From Cryptomeria japonica (Eukaryota; Streptophyta; Pinopsida; Cupressales; Cupressaceae), in contig NC_081414.1 of the NCBI RefSeq assembly GCF_030272615.1, positions 4,839,501 through 4,899,500 on the forward strand: a stretch of DNA of 60,000 nt, given 5' to 3'. Under the pieces are notes generated by a model that was given only the letters and a program-made list of their open reading frames with translations, had not been told where the DNA came from and ran no database searches. Positions within the stretch are counted from its first letter, which is position 1; every line of letters starts with the position of its first letter. Positions 28,601 to 40,383 of this stretch are shown here, in pieces. The position numbers and the translations under genes are program-made.

Positions 28601-30157
28601 GGATCTTCCACATGCATTCATTGCTACCACTTCTGATCCACAGACATTTCAGGAAGCATCAGGGGTTCCTAAGTGGGACCAAGCTATGGAGGAAGAGTAT
28701 AGTTCCTTGATGAGGAACAACACATGGGATTTAGTCCATCTCCCTAAGGGGAGAAAGATGGTTCGATGTAAGTGGATCTATCAGACCAAGTTTGCAGCGA
28801 ATGGTAGTGTGGATAAGTACAAGGCTTGACTTGTTGCGAAAGGTTTCTCCTAGGTAGCAGGTGTTGACTATACTAAGACCTTTGCTCCCGTAGCCAAGAT
28901 GAACTCCATTCGCTTGACACTTGCTATTGTTGCAACTCATGGTTGGGCTGTACATCAGATGGATGTGAAGAGTGCTTTTCTTCATGGTGAGCTTGATGAG
29001 GAGATTTATATGGAGCAGCCACAGGGTTTCATCTAGGATACTTCCTTGGTTTGCAGACTAAGGAAATCTCTCTATGGCCTTAAGCAGGCCCCCAGGGCTT
29101 GGTATGCCAAGATGGATTCCTTTCTTCTCTCCGTAGGGTTCACCAGGTGTCATTCCGATCTGAATGTCTACATTTTGCGACAGGATGACTCTCACTTGAT
29201 ACTTGTGCTCTATGTTGATGACTTGATCATTGCAGGAAGTACTGCATCCATCATTAGTAGGGTCAAATCTGCTTTGCATGACAGATTTGTTATGACTGAC
29301 TTGGGTCTTTTGCACTACTTTATTGGGATAGAGATTTCACAGTCACCTTCTGGGATTACACTATCGCAGCCCAAGTATGCTCTTGATCTACTTGCACGCT
29401 TTCATATGGCTGATTGTAAGCCTGCACCGACTCCCTTTCTTTCAGAAGTCAAGCTTGAGGCTCAGTGTTCTTCTCCACTAGTTGATGACACTTTGTATCG
29501 TCAGCTTGTGGGTAGTCTCATCTACTTGACCCATACACGCCCTGATATTTCATTTGCAGTTGGCATGGTTTCTCACTTCATGCAGGAACCACATGAGCTT
29601 CATTGGAAAGCCGCCAAATGCATCCATCATTACATCTAGGGTACACATCACTATGGGATTCACTATGCAGCAGGCACAGGACTTTGCTTGGTTGGTTACA
29701 CAGACTCTGATTGGGCTGGTGATCTTGATGATCATAAGTCTACTTCCGATTACAATTTTCACCTTGGTTCAAGCCCCATTTGTTGGCAGAGCAAGAAGCA
29801 ACATGCTATTGCTCTTTCTTCGACTGAGGCTGAGTATCGAGGTGCTGTTAATGCAACGACTGAGACCATTTGGCTTCAACAAATTCTCACAGAGTTTGGG
29901 TTCACCACTCCACGACCGACAGTTCTACATTGCGAAAATTAGAGTGCTATTGCAATCTCGAAGAACCCGGTCCAGCACCAGTGGACCAAACACATCGAGA
30001 TCCATATGCACTATATCCGAGAGTTGATTCAGGAGTAGGTCATTGATTTGCAATATTGTCTTACAGCGGAGCAGGTTGCAGACATATTCACCAAACCTTT
30101 CACCGAGAGTAAGTTCCAGCAGTTGCGAACTCTCTTGGGGGTGCAAGATGTGTCATT
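28601..30157 (+). pseudogene. Copia reverse transcriptase and RNase H
   Basis: The frame carries RT landmarks WDQAMEEEY, KWIYQTKF, FAPVAKMNSIRL, HQMDVKSAFLHGEL, LRKSLYGLKQAPRAWY and the YVDDLI box (29210-29230). RNase H landmarks are GYTDSDWAGD and IALSSTEAEYRG (near 29690 and 29815), and the C terminus is VADIFTKPF (near 30075). Interrupting stops occur at about 28828 (TGA), 28852 (TAG), 29034 (TAG), 29637 (TAG), 29939 (TAG) and 30036 (TAG). Almost all fall where family members carry Gln or Arg. RT and RNase H would copy genomic RNA into cDNA. The protein end is near 30157, before a G-rich 3' UTR. Confidence 0.9.
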
Positions 30158-30434
30158 AGGGGGGGGTCAACTGACTTCTCCTTCCTCTCTTATGGAGGGG
30201 ACTTTTTCCTCTTTGAGGTTTTGTCCTTCTTCTTTGAGAGTCTTTTGTACTTTCATCTCTCTTTTGGGGGGGAGTTTTTTCCCACTGGGTTTTCTCCTTT
30301 TCTCTGTTTGTGAGAGATTGCATTGCATGGTTTTGCTTGCATTTGCATATTGTACATGGGTACCTATCATGGCCTAGTAGCCGGGACCCATCTTGCATTG
30401 TTGACTTGAGTCTTCATTCCCCTAAGTTGCACTT

Positions 30435-30443
30435 AAGGGGGGG
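30435..30443 (+). promoter_or_regulatory. Polypurine tract of the Copia element
   Basis: AAGGGGGGG immediately precedes the 3' LTR and would prime plus-strand synthesis. Two similar G-runs lie further upstream in the 3' UTR (near 30160 and 30268) but are not next to the LTR. Confidence 0.9.
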
Positions 30444-30881
30444 TGTTGGTGTAAATAAATATTCATTATGGATACTATTACACTTTACTTAAGTTAACTT
30501 AGGATAATGCATTTCTTCATAGTTTGGATTTGAGACACTTAGGGAAGTGTGCACATAGGGATAGAGCTTGTAGGAGAAATTCCACCTTTTGTGGTCTTGT
30601 TTTGTTGTTACACTCCACATTCGGTGGGTCATCCACCTCTTGTGGAATATTATATTATTTCTCCTACCTACCCCTAGTATTTCTTACCTACCCTTGTTTC
30701 TCATTGAGCTGTGTGCTCGTACATCCATATGGCCTTGCTTATATAAGAAGGCCTATATTCATTGTATTGGTGAATCCAGTTAATCATTTTCATATTGATG
30801 AGAATACAATTTGTTCTTGTCATTCTTTTGTCTCTGTTTTTATACTTTTCATTGTGCCCTTGATCTTGGCAAAATCTCACA
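30444..30881 (+). repeat. 3' LTR of the Copia element
   Basis: It is the direct repeat of 24632-25082, with the same ends. It differs by 11 substitutions, ten of them transitions, and by a clean 13-bp deletion after TCATTGAGC. The TATATAAG box is kept near 30740. Confidence 0.92.
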
Positions 30882-32337
30882 AGTGGGTCAATGAAACTTA
30901 AAATGTGAAAAGTGAAGCTCAAAGAGACTTGTCCACACACTCACAAGACTCCTTGGTGCAAGTTATGGAGTCATGAAAAATGACTCAACTTACCAAGGTT
31001 GGTTCCATGGTTCTCTATCTCACAAGGTCCCTCAAACCAATGCCTTTGCCCTCAGATCATTGAGCAAAGATGACAAATGCAAGAACGAGGGATGCTTTTG
31101 ATTGATTTTAACATGAAAATCATCCTATCTATGCATGCTTCTACAAAATGCAATAAACTAGATTATAAGATGATAAGATTAGTAGCAATACTATCCTAAC
31201 ATGATATACTAGTTAATGATTTAAACTAATGATAAAGGAAATAGTCTAAAATGCTTATTAGATTAATTCCTATTGCAAAGAGAGACTAGATGTGCTAAAA
31301 TGAGCATAAATGAGATACTAAAAAGCTTGCATGGATTGATAGATAGATAGCTTGGATTTCTAGATGTATAGTAGATAATAGATTTCTTAGATTCATGGAT
31401 CTTTAAAATGGAGGAAGGAGAGCTCTATTTATAGTGAAAATAGGGCAATGGATGGCCAAGATTGAAAGAGTTAATCAAGGGTCAATATTGAAAGTTGTCA
31501 ATCTATGTTTACAATTTTCACCAATGAAATGGTGACAATTGTCAACATAAGGCTGGTTGAGAGGAGAGGTAGGAAGCATTAAATGTTTGAGAAGACCTCA
31601 TGGTTACCTTAGGAGGTAAGGGTTAAGGTTAGGTTAAGATTATCTAAAGGATAAAGCTTTTACCCAAAGGATAAACTCTTGTGCAAGGGTTAAAGGAATA
31701 ACCATGGTTAAACCAATAAATGCTTGATGAGACCCTTGGGCTATATGGAGGTTGAGTTGAGGGCTAACCATAAATGGTTATGTAAGAGCCATTAATGGTT
31801 TGGAAGACTTTAGAGGTTGGATTTTTGAACACATAAAGCATTAAATGCTTTTCAAAGACTTTGGAGTATTTGAGAAGTGACTTCAAGTTGCTTAGGAATG
31901 TGACAATATTTAGGAGATGGGTTAGGCTAATTGATTAGGATTAGATAGGTTCTAGAAGAATTTAGAAAGGGGATTTAGGATGCAAGTGGGAGATGTAGGA
32001 TTTTGCAAGTGGATGAGGGAAAATAGAATTAATTAAAATAAATTACTTTAGTTTAATTTGGTTGCAAATTGGGAAATTGAATAAATTATTCAATTTGGGG
32101 TGAACTATTTAATTAAATGTAAATTTAATTAAAAGTAGAGAGAAGGGATTTACTTAAATAAAATGATTTATTCAATTAAATGATGAAAGGGGTTTTAGTG
32201 AATTTAACTAAATAAATTGAATAATTTATTTAATTAAATAGAGGAATGTGGGAGATTTAATTAAATTGGATTTAACTAAATAGAGGAATGAACATAAAAT
32301 ATTCATTTAGGAATATGGTCATTTTTATACTTCTACA
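30882..32337 (-). repeat. Tat outer LTR, main part (3' LTR in element orientation)
   Basis: Together with 24614-24631 this makes an LTR of about 1.47 kb, matching the sizes 1486 and 1484 bp of the other two copies. On the minus strand it begins TGTAGAAGTATAAAAATG at 32337. A CTATAAATAG box lies near 31435 on the minus strand. Its TG edge abuts pol sequence directly with no polypurine tract, unlike the middle LTR, which shows that the inner joint is not a normal retrotransposon 3' end. An AT-rich region of TTTAATTAAATAAA words occupies its U3 start. Confidence 0.85.
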
Positions 32338-35300
32338 TTTTAATTTGTTAATTTTTTTAAAGAAAATCAAATCAACTTTGCTTGGTCATATGCAGATATG
32401 CCCAGGATTGATCCACAATTAATCATGCATCACTTGTTCATTACCCCAGGAGCTAAGCCAGTTAAGCAAAAACTGGGAAAAATGAATCCACATGTGGCAC
32501 TCATGGTTAAAGCTGAACTCAAGAAACTATTAAATGTCGGATTCATTCGACCTATCAACTATGCTGAATGGATTTCCAACATTGTGACCAATATCAAAAC
32601 CAGATGGTAGTATCGGAATATGCACTGATTTCAGAGATGTCAACAAAGCCTGTCCAAAGGATGACTTTCCTTTGCCCAGTATCGACATAATTATAGACCT
32701 CACAGCAGGCCATGCAATGCTATCACTAATGGACAGTTTTTCAAGCTATAATCAAATCAAGATAGCCCCAGAAGATCAAGATAGAACATCGTTTACTTGT
32801 CCTTGGGGAACGTATTGTTGGAATGTTATGCCTTTTGGCTTGAAGAATGTAGGTGCAACTTATCAACGAGAAATGACAACAATCTTTCATGACATGATGC
32901 ATACCTTTATGGAAGACTATGTGGATGATTTACTAGCTAAATCCTTCACCAGAGCAGAACATCTCAGCATCTTAGAAAAGATTTTCGACAGATTAGAAAA
33001 ATTCCAAGTTAGGCTCAACCCTAAGAAGTGTGTCTTCGGGGTTACATCACGAAAGTTACTAGGCTACATAGTTTCAGCTAAAGGTATTGAAGTAGATCCA
33101 ACAAAGGTACAAGTCATTATGGAGATGCCACCACCAAAGAACATCAGTCAACTCAGATCTCTACAAAGATGACTCTAATCAATCAGGCGATTCATCACTC
33201 AACTAGCAGATAAAAGTCTCCCATTCAATCATTTTCTACATAAAAATGTACCATTCAGATGGGAAGCCAAATGTGCAGAATCTTTCTATCAAATCAAACA
33301 GTATCTAATGAACCCACCAGTTCTAATACCACCAATAGTAGGAAAGCCGCTCATTCTCTATATTTCAACAACAGATATATCACTGGGGGCATTGTTAGCA
33401 CAAGAAGATCAAAAAGGCAAGGAACGAGCTATATACTACATCAATAGGACATTGAACGGATATGAATTAAATTATACATTCATTGAGAAGGCTTGTCTAA
33501 CAGTAGTATTTACCTCTCAAAAGTTCTGACATTACATGCTAGCGCACACAATTAGGCTAGTTGCAAAAATTGATCCTCTCAAATATCTACTCAACAAGGA
33601 AGCTCTTACAGGAAGATTGGCTAAATGGGTCATGATTCTCAGTGAATTTGATATCCACTACACAGAACAAAGAGCTATCAAAGGACAAGCAATTGCAGAT
33701 CAACTAGCTGAAGCACCACTACTGGGAAAACAAACTATGGAGATCGAATTTCCGGACAGGGACGTTCTTGCTATTTCTACCAAACAATGGATCTTGTACT
33801 TTGATGGATCCTACACACAACATGGCTCGGGTGCTGGCATTTTGTTCATCACTCCTAAAGGACACACTATACCAAGATCATATAGGCTTATGTTTCCATG
33901 CACAAATAATGTGGTTGAATATGAGGCATTGGTTATAAGCATCAAAATGGTCGTAGAATGGAGAATCACAGAGTTAAAGGTCTACGGAGATTCACAACTA
34001 GTCGTCAATCAAATCAACAATGACTATCAGACAAAGGATGAAAAGCTGCAACCATACAAATGAATGGTGGATGACTTCAAGCAATATTTTGTACACACCA
34101 CCTTCGAACAAATGGCAAGGTTGGATAACAAATCAGCCGATGCAATGGCTACTATCACTTCACTACTGCAAATCCTAGAGCAACAAAGTCATTACGAGTT
34201 TTTGGTAGAGCAACTGTTCTCCCCAGCCTATGACCACTCTGAATCCCATGTTATCTATGCCTTGACTGGTTTTGACTCTCTGTTATATGGACTGATATAT
34301 GACTATCTTAAGAACAACATCCTACCCATTGACCTATCTCGAAACCAAAAACGTAACGTCATCCGGCAAGCCACCCATTATACTCTCACTGCTGATACTT
34401 TGTACCATCGAGGTCTAGATGGTACTCTTCTTCGTTGCCTTGAACGTAATGAATCTGACTCCGCTTTACATGAGCTTCACGAAGGTATCTGTGACACACA
34501 TTCAAGTGGTACTACTCTTGCTAAAAAGATTCTAAGAATGGGATATTATTGGCCGACAATGGAAAAAGACTCTTATCACTTTGCAAAGAAGTGTCCTAAA
34601 TTCCAAATCCATGGTAATCTGATACATGCACTAGCATAGGAATTGCAGCCATTCACGACATCTTGGCCCTTTTGTCAGTGGGGACTAGACTTGGTCGGCA
34701 AAATTCATCCTTCATCTTCAAATGGACACAAGTTCATTATAACTGCAATGAAATACTTTACCAAATGGATAAAAGCAGTTCCCATGACCACAGTGACTGG
34801 GAAACAAATTGCCTCTTTTATCCTTACTTATCTGATCCTCATATATGGTATTCTGAGTTCCATCATCATAGATAATGGATGACCTTTCAAGAACCAAGAT
34901 GTACAAGAACTATGTGAAAATTTTAAAATCCAACATCGTTTTTCTACACCTTACTACCCACAGGGGAATGGTTAGGCAGAAGCATCCAACAAAACAATAT
35001 TGAAAATCCTAAAGAAAATAGTGAATGACGCAGACAAAGATTGGCATGTACAACTCAATCCAGCACTTTGGGCATACAGAACTAGCATCTGCACACCTAC
35101 AGGAGCTACACCATATTCATTGGTATATGGATCAGAAGCAATTTTACCCTTGGAGGTAGAAATTCCATCTCTCAGAGTCTCTTTGAAAGGCTTAATCCCA
35201 GATGAAGAGTATCGAATTAACCGACTACAAGAGCTTGAACTTCTAGATGAACGACGCCATCATGCCTACACTCATCTCAAATCATATCAGTAACACATGT

Positions 35301-35537
35301 GCAAGAGCTACAACCACAAGGTCATTCCCAAGATTTTTAAAATTGGAGACCTAGTACTCAAAGAAAATCCTAGAAATCAGTAAGATCGGGAAAAGAAAGG
35401 GAAGTTTGAACCTAACTAGTTAGGTCCCTATGTCATCATATCAGCCTATGGCTCAGGCGCTTACCAGCTAACAATTTTAGAAGGAGATGTGCTCGATGAA
35501 CCAACTAACAACATCCATTTGAAGAAATACTACACTT
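32338..35537 (+). pseudogene. Tat-lineage Gypsy pol: RT, RNase H, second RNase H, integrase (5' truncated)
   Basis: The open frame begins within about 20 bases of the LTR edge, in mid-protein (NFAWSYADMPRIDP). RT motifs include LMDSFSSYNQIKIAPEDQ, PFGLKNVGATYQ and YVDDLL (32918-32935). RNase H follows (about 33300-33530), then an additional archaeal-type RNase H (YFDGSYTQHGSGAG, NVVEYEALV, VYGDSQLVVNQIN, about 33790-34050), which is a hallmark of the Tat lineage. The integrase has an HHCC finger whose last Cys is Phe (KKCPKFQIH near 34600), then WGLDLVGKI, IIIDNG and GNG followed by AEASNKT. The end is HLKKYYT and a stop at 35535-35537. Stops occur near 33170, 33175, 33528, 34061, 34638, 34880, 34973 and 35291, mostly in place of Arg or Gln codons. 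Protease and the N terminus of RT are absent. Confidence 0.92.
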
Positions 35538-36711
35538 GAGGAGTCTAATGCATGGAAAAGTCAAAAAAAAAAAAATCAAAAAATCAAGAAAAAGCAAATA
35601 AAAGGGTACAATAAAAGCAACTGGTGAAAACCTAGCAACATGCACTATTGTGAGAGGAAAGCTCCTCTATCTATATCCATACCATTATATCCATAGTACA
35701 ACACTATCAGCCATTGCCCGACATTTTTATCATAAAATTCATTCAGGACATACTTAGCGTAGTCACTATCCTGGTTTATCCGCATATTCCTTCACCACAT
35801 CTTACCATGGCTTGATAATCACTATACATATCCACATCGAGAGGTACACTTAACTAGGGGAAATATTCGTCAAAACTTGCAGCACGTTCAAGCCGTCAAA
35901 ACTAGAAACAAACTGAAACCATCATATTCAGCAAAACAACACAATCGCAAAAGCAAAACATTAATAGGATTCACAAAATATGATGGATGATTTTCTGAAG
36001 TATCAAATGTTGCATTTGGCATAAAGTTTTGACTATTTTTGCACTTGAACTTTTTGAACTATTGGATACTCTTTATTTTCTCAACAATGCTTCAAAGCTA
36101 GAGAACGTCGTGGGGACTCCAATATTTTCTTAGTTTTCTGTCTGTGAGGCGATCATCTGTACTGTGTAAATACTTGTCTCGAGACGTGATTCACATCACT
36201 GGACATGACCCAATTTATGCATACAAATGGTTTAAACTTGTCTGTTTATACGCAATTCGCACTCAGGTCGTCCTGGTTCAATTATACCTTGACGCTTGTG
36301 CTATCTTGCAAAATAAAAAATCATGTAAATTTTTCTCAGGTCATTATGGTTCAATTATACCATTATGCTTGTATAAATTTTCAACATATCCCAAAACAAA
36401 TCAATGCTCAATGATGATACATATATAGAAAACAAACAACATGTGGCTATACAGGGATGACAAATACAGAATGAGGATGCTCAAAAACAATTACTTGCAT
36501 ATCATTTTACAATTAGTCGCATATCATTTTGTATCAACATATCATATCATATCATACAAGAAACATCTCACAACATCATGCATTATCATATCATATTCAT
36601 CAAATATCGCATCACATGCATCTATCTAAGCATTGCATCATCATAGAATAAACAAAAGCATATAGAAAGCATCATCCATAACACATCACATGAAGATCAA
36701 AGAAAATGGTG

Positions 36712-36752
<41 letters not shown>

Positions 36753-36849
36753 AACAAATGATCAATATACAAAATATGTCATGTCTATGCCACGTATAAT
36801 ACAATGATCAAAATACAATGGAGACAATGTCTCTCACGTATGACTATCT
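35538..36849. other. Tat spacer between pol and the antisense ORF
   Basis: No coding region is supported. The sequence holds an A-run near 35562-35577, a CATATCAT-rich tract at about 36500-36660 and an (AT)n microsatellite at 36714-36749. In Tat elements a long untranslated spacer between integrase and the 3' LTR is normal. Confidence 0.55.
36714..36749. repeat. (AT)18 microsatellite
   Basis: Uninterrupted AT dinucleotides inside the Tat spacer. Confidence 0.95.
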
Positions 36850-38530
36850 CCTGAGGGAGACGGTCTCGCTGCAGATGTCCCAACACCTGGATCTCTAGGT
36901 GGATCTTGTCTAGAAGGCCCTATCATGCCTCTACTCTTTGTCCTCGACCCAGTCTCTCGGGATCGACTGGATCTCAACTATGTAAAACTCTGCACTCGGC
37001 GCTCCCTGGGCATCGCATCCTCATAATATCTCATGTAGTACTCCACCTCCTTGGCCCTCAAAGCAAACTCTCTCAAGGTGTCTCTCATCGGGCCACCTAC
37101 TGCCGCTCTCTCCAACACCTCTGCTCGAGCCTCGACTCGACCCAATCGCTCCAAAGCAGTATCCCGCTCTGTGGTCAGCTGTGTAATTTGACGCTGATGC
37201 GCCAACAACTGTGTCTGCAAATGCTGCACTAACAACTACAGTGATATAATCTGTGCATCCTCTGCATGCGTCGGAATTTGCATCTGCAGGGGTGCCTGTG
37301 AAGGGGTACCCCCTATCCCTCTACCTGTCCTCGGTGCTGGTGGAGGTAAAACATTTGACCTCCTCCTCTGGGCTGATCGTTGCACATCCTCATACCCTCC
37401 CACCGCTGCTATCACCTCCCCAACCTGCTCCTCCCCTCCAGCTCTGATTGCCAAACCTCCTCTCCCTCTATCCACTGCCACCCGCCGCACAACTCTCTCT
37501 CCCCGCATCCCCTATCTCCACCCTATCTCCTCTCCTCCCCAACTCCAATCTCCCTCTAACTCCTTGCCGACCTCGGCCACCTCCTCCACCATCTCCGCCA
37601 TCCCCTCCTCTTCCATCACCACCTCCCTCATCTACCTCCTCGTCATCATCAAAAGCTGGAATTATCTTAGCTAGATCATATATTCTAGCCATTGCATGCG
37701 CTGCGAAGAGGGCTGCAAACTCGTCAGTCATCCCTGCATCCACTATCTCAGGGGCATAATCCCAAATCTGGCTGGCTAAGTGAAAGAACTCCTCTACTAC
37801 CACCACGCTATCTATCGTAGGCCCCTAGTCTGGGATATCCTGTCTTCGTCGAGCATAAAAGCATGCTCCCTATGGAATCCCTTATTATCGACCATACTGC
37901 CGCAACACCCGGCTATGCAAAAACCTCTCTATCACAAAGGGCGTCTGCCCTATTAGATACTTGGACATGAAAACATGAGGCATCTCCATCCCATCCTCAG
38001 CACATACCTTGCAACCTATATATGGTCGCTAGACGACCATATCAATATCACCCAACATTCTCCTCCAATGCTCTAGTTTGCCCAACTTATGTGGGATCTA
38101 CGCGTACGCGCATCCAATAGGCCTGTCTCTATCTGCCAGTGGCCTAGCTGCGGGGATATGCTCCCACGCCCATACCTATAGTAGTGTCACTCCAGCTGAT
38201 AAACTGCTATAATCCAAGTACACTACCTCATGCAAATCCCTGTATAAATGAGCCAGCATAGTTGACCCCCATAAAAATCGATGACCCTGCGTCACCATGT
38301 CCTCCAGCACCAATCCCCATCCCACCGATAGTCCCTTCGACCTATGGTCGGGACATAAGAACCCACCTATGAAACCTGCCAGAATTGATGGTAGAGGAGC
38401 GTAATCCAAATCCAAAAAATCCTGCCAGGGTATCTCATACCCACAAATAGTATCATCCTGAAAGATCTGGCGAAGTGCCTCAGTCCCACCCTCCTCAGTC
38501 TGCTCATAGGGTAGCAATGCACCTACCACA
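36850..38530 (-). pseudogene. Plant mobile domain ORF, antisense to pol in the Tat element
   Basis: On the minus strand the frame opens near 38530 and reads IPWQDFLDLDYAPLPSILAG, FLCPDHRSKGLSVGWGLVLE and FLWGSTMLAHLYRDLHEVV, then a stop and VWAWEHIPAARPLADRDRP, then ERFLHSRVLRQYGR. This is the motif order of the plant mobile domain (MAIL/MAIN-like), a domain shared by cellular plant proteins and transposons. A Gly/Arg/Asp-rich low-complexity region (about 37500-37640) and a C-terminal coiled coil (TTERDTALERLGRVEARAEV, then EVEYYMRYYEDAMP) follow. Interruptions are nearly all TAG. Its position between integrase and 3' LTR, in antisense, is that of the extra ORF known in several Tat lineages. 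Its function in the element is unknown. Confidence 0.8.
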
Positions 38531-38539
38531 CGTCACTTC

Positions 38540-38553
38540 AAAGAGGGGCAAAA
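38540..38553 (+). promoter_or_regulatory. Polypurine tract before the middle Tat LTR
   Basis: The purine-rich AAAGAGGGGCAAAA immediately precedes TGTAGACG. It marks the following LTR as a 3' LTR relative to the sequence on its left. Confidence 0.8.
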
Positions 38554-40039
38554 TGTAGACGTATAAAAATGACCATATTCCTAAATGAATATTTTATGTT
38601 CATTCCTCTATTTAGTTAAATCCAATTTAATTAAATCTCCCAGATTCCTCTATTTAATTAAATAAATTATTCAATTTATTTAGTTAAATTCACTAAAACC
38701 CCTTTCATCATTTAATTGAATAAATCATTTTATTTAATTAAATCCCTTCTCCCTACTTTTAATTAAATTTATATTTAATTAAATAGTTCACCCCAATTTG
38801 AATAAATCTAATTTATTCAATTTCCCAATTTGCAACCAAATTAAAATAAAGTAATTTATTTTAATTAATTCTATTTTCCCTCATCCACTTGCAAAATCCT
38901 ACATCTCCCACTTGCATCCTAAATCCCCTTTCTAAATTCTTCTAGAACCTATCTAATCCTAATCAATTAGCCTAACCTATCTCCTAAATATTGTCACATT
39001 CCTAAGCAACTTGAAGTCACTTCTCAAAGACTCCAAAGTCTTTGAAAAGCATTTAATGCTTTATGTGTTCAAAAAGCCAACCTCTAAAGTCTTCCAAACC
39101 ATTAATGGCTCTTACATAATCATTTATGGTTAGACCTCAACTCAACCTCCATATAGCCCAAGGGTCTCATCAAGCATTTATTGGTTTGACCATGGTTATT
39201 CCTTTAACCCTTGCACAAGAGTTTATCCTTTGGGTAAAAGCTTTATCCATTGGATAATCTTAACCTAACCTTAACCCTTACCTCCTAAGGTAACCATGAG
39301 GTCTTCTCAAGAATTTAATGTTTCCTACCTCTCCTCTCAACTAGCCTTATGTTGACAATTGTCACCATTTCATTGGTGAAAATTGTAAACATAGATTGAC
39401 AACTTTCAATCTTGACCCTTGATTAACTCTTTCAATCCTGGCCATTCATTGCCCTATTTTCACTATAAATAGAGCTCTCCTTCCTCCATTTTAAAGATCC
39501 ACGAATCTAAGAAATCTATTATCTACTATACATCTAGAAATCCAAGCTATCTATCTATCAATCCATGCAAGCTTTTTAGTATCTCACTTACGCTCATTTT
39601 AGCACATCTAGTCTCTCTTTGCAATAGGAATTAATCTAATAAGCATTTTAAACTATTTCCTTTATCATTAGTTTAAATAATTAACTAGTATATCATGTTA
39701 GGATACTATTGCTACTAATCTTGTCATCTTATAATCTAGTTTATTGCATTTTGTAGAATCATGCATAGATAGGATGCATTTTCATGTTAAAATCAATCAA
39801 AAGCATCCCTCGTTTTTGCATTTGTCATCCCTAAACCAATTTGATCAGTGATCTGAGAGAAAAGGCATTGGTTTGAGGGACCTTGTGAGATAGAGAACCA
39901 TGGAACCAACCTTGGGAAGTTGAGTCATTCTTCATGACTCCATAACTTGCACCAAGAAGTTCTGTGGGTGTGTGGACAAGTCTCTTTGAGCTTCACTTTT
40001 CACATTTTAAGTTTCATTGACCCGCTTTTCCAGCATACA
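38554..40039 (+). repeat. Middle Tat LTR, plus orientation, 1486 bp
   Basis: It runs from TGTAGACGTATAAAAATG to CCAGCATACA. A CTATAAATAG box at about 39463-39472 is the likely promoter. It has a polypurine tract on its left and a primer-binding site on its right, so it serves both as 3' LTR and as 5' LTR. At four sites in the U3 start it differs from both outer LTRs where these agree, which points to a different parental copy. Confidence 0.92.
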
Positions 40040-40043
40040 TTTC

Positions 40044-40062
40044 TAGCGCCCACCGTGGGGCC
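40044..40062 (+). promoter_or_regulatory. Primer-binding site region of the Tat element
   Basis: TAGCGCCCACCGTGGGGCC lies four bases after the LTR and resembles the TGGCGCC-type sites of plant Tat elements, with G changed to A at the second base. The minus-strand counterpart next to the right outer LTR retains only TGGCGC (44355-44360) before the joint. Confidence 0.75.
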
Positions 40063-40127
40063 CTACCCCATTAATCAAATTGGTTTTAAAAAGTGAGCAC
40101 TTTTGTAGGTACGCAAGAAACAAGAAA

Positions 40128-40383
40128 TAGCGTGTCGAGAATATCCCTTAGCGCATTCGGTGGATCCTTCAGCGCATCTAACACACTGTTTAGCATGTGG
40201 GGTCTATACTCTAGCGTGTGAAGTCCTTACCTTAGCACATAGTCTCCACTAATCTTTTCTTGTAGGTCTCGACTCAGGAGAAAAACAGAGTAGCGCATCT
40301 GAAAAATAGTTTAGTGCGTCAGGCCTGTCTGATAGCGCATCCGAATTACATTGTAGCACGTACAGTTTGTCCTGTAGCGCATC
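40128..40383 (+). repeat. 21-bp repeat array, first cluster (11 units in two blocks)
   Basis: The word TAGCGCATC and close variants start at 40128, 40149, 40170, 40191, 40212 and 40233, then at 40291, 40312, 40333, 40354 and 40375. Spacing inside each block is exactly 21 bases. Only about nine bases of each unit are conserved and the other twelve vary. Variants such as GTGT or GCAC look like CpG decay of GCGT or GCGC. Confidence 0.95.

Larger units (their letters stand above)
24632..30881 (+). mobile_element. Full-length but inactive Copia element nested in a Tat LTR
   Basis: The element has LTRs at 24632-25082 and 30444-30881, an initiator-tRNA-Met primer site, a leader, gag, protease, integrase, RT and RNase H in Copia order, and a polypurine tract. 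It splits the Tat LTR so that 24614-24631 and 30882-32337 together make one LTR of normal length. The 5-bp flanks ATCGA and AGTGG are both explicable as decayed copies of AGCGG, the base sequence found at that place in the two other Tat LTRs. By eye the LTRs differ at 11 sites plus one 13-bp gap, about 2.5%, so it is the youngest datable layer here. Confidence 0.88.

Noticed and set aside
24627-30886. Unequal 5-bp flanks (ATCGA and AGTGG) suggested a recombinant Copia rather than a simple insertion.
   Set aside because: The other Tat LTRs have AGCGG at this place. Both flanks can derive from it by one or two substitutions, and the split LTR adds up to normal length.
37236-37759. Overlapping ORFs in both directions in the GC-rich part near 37.5 kb.
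   Set aside because: The plus-strand Pro/Ser-rich frames are shadows of the Gly/Arg/Asp-rich linker of the minus-strand mobile domain protein.
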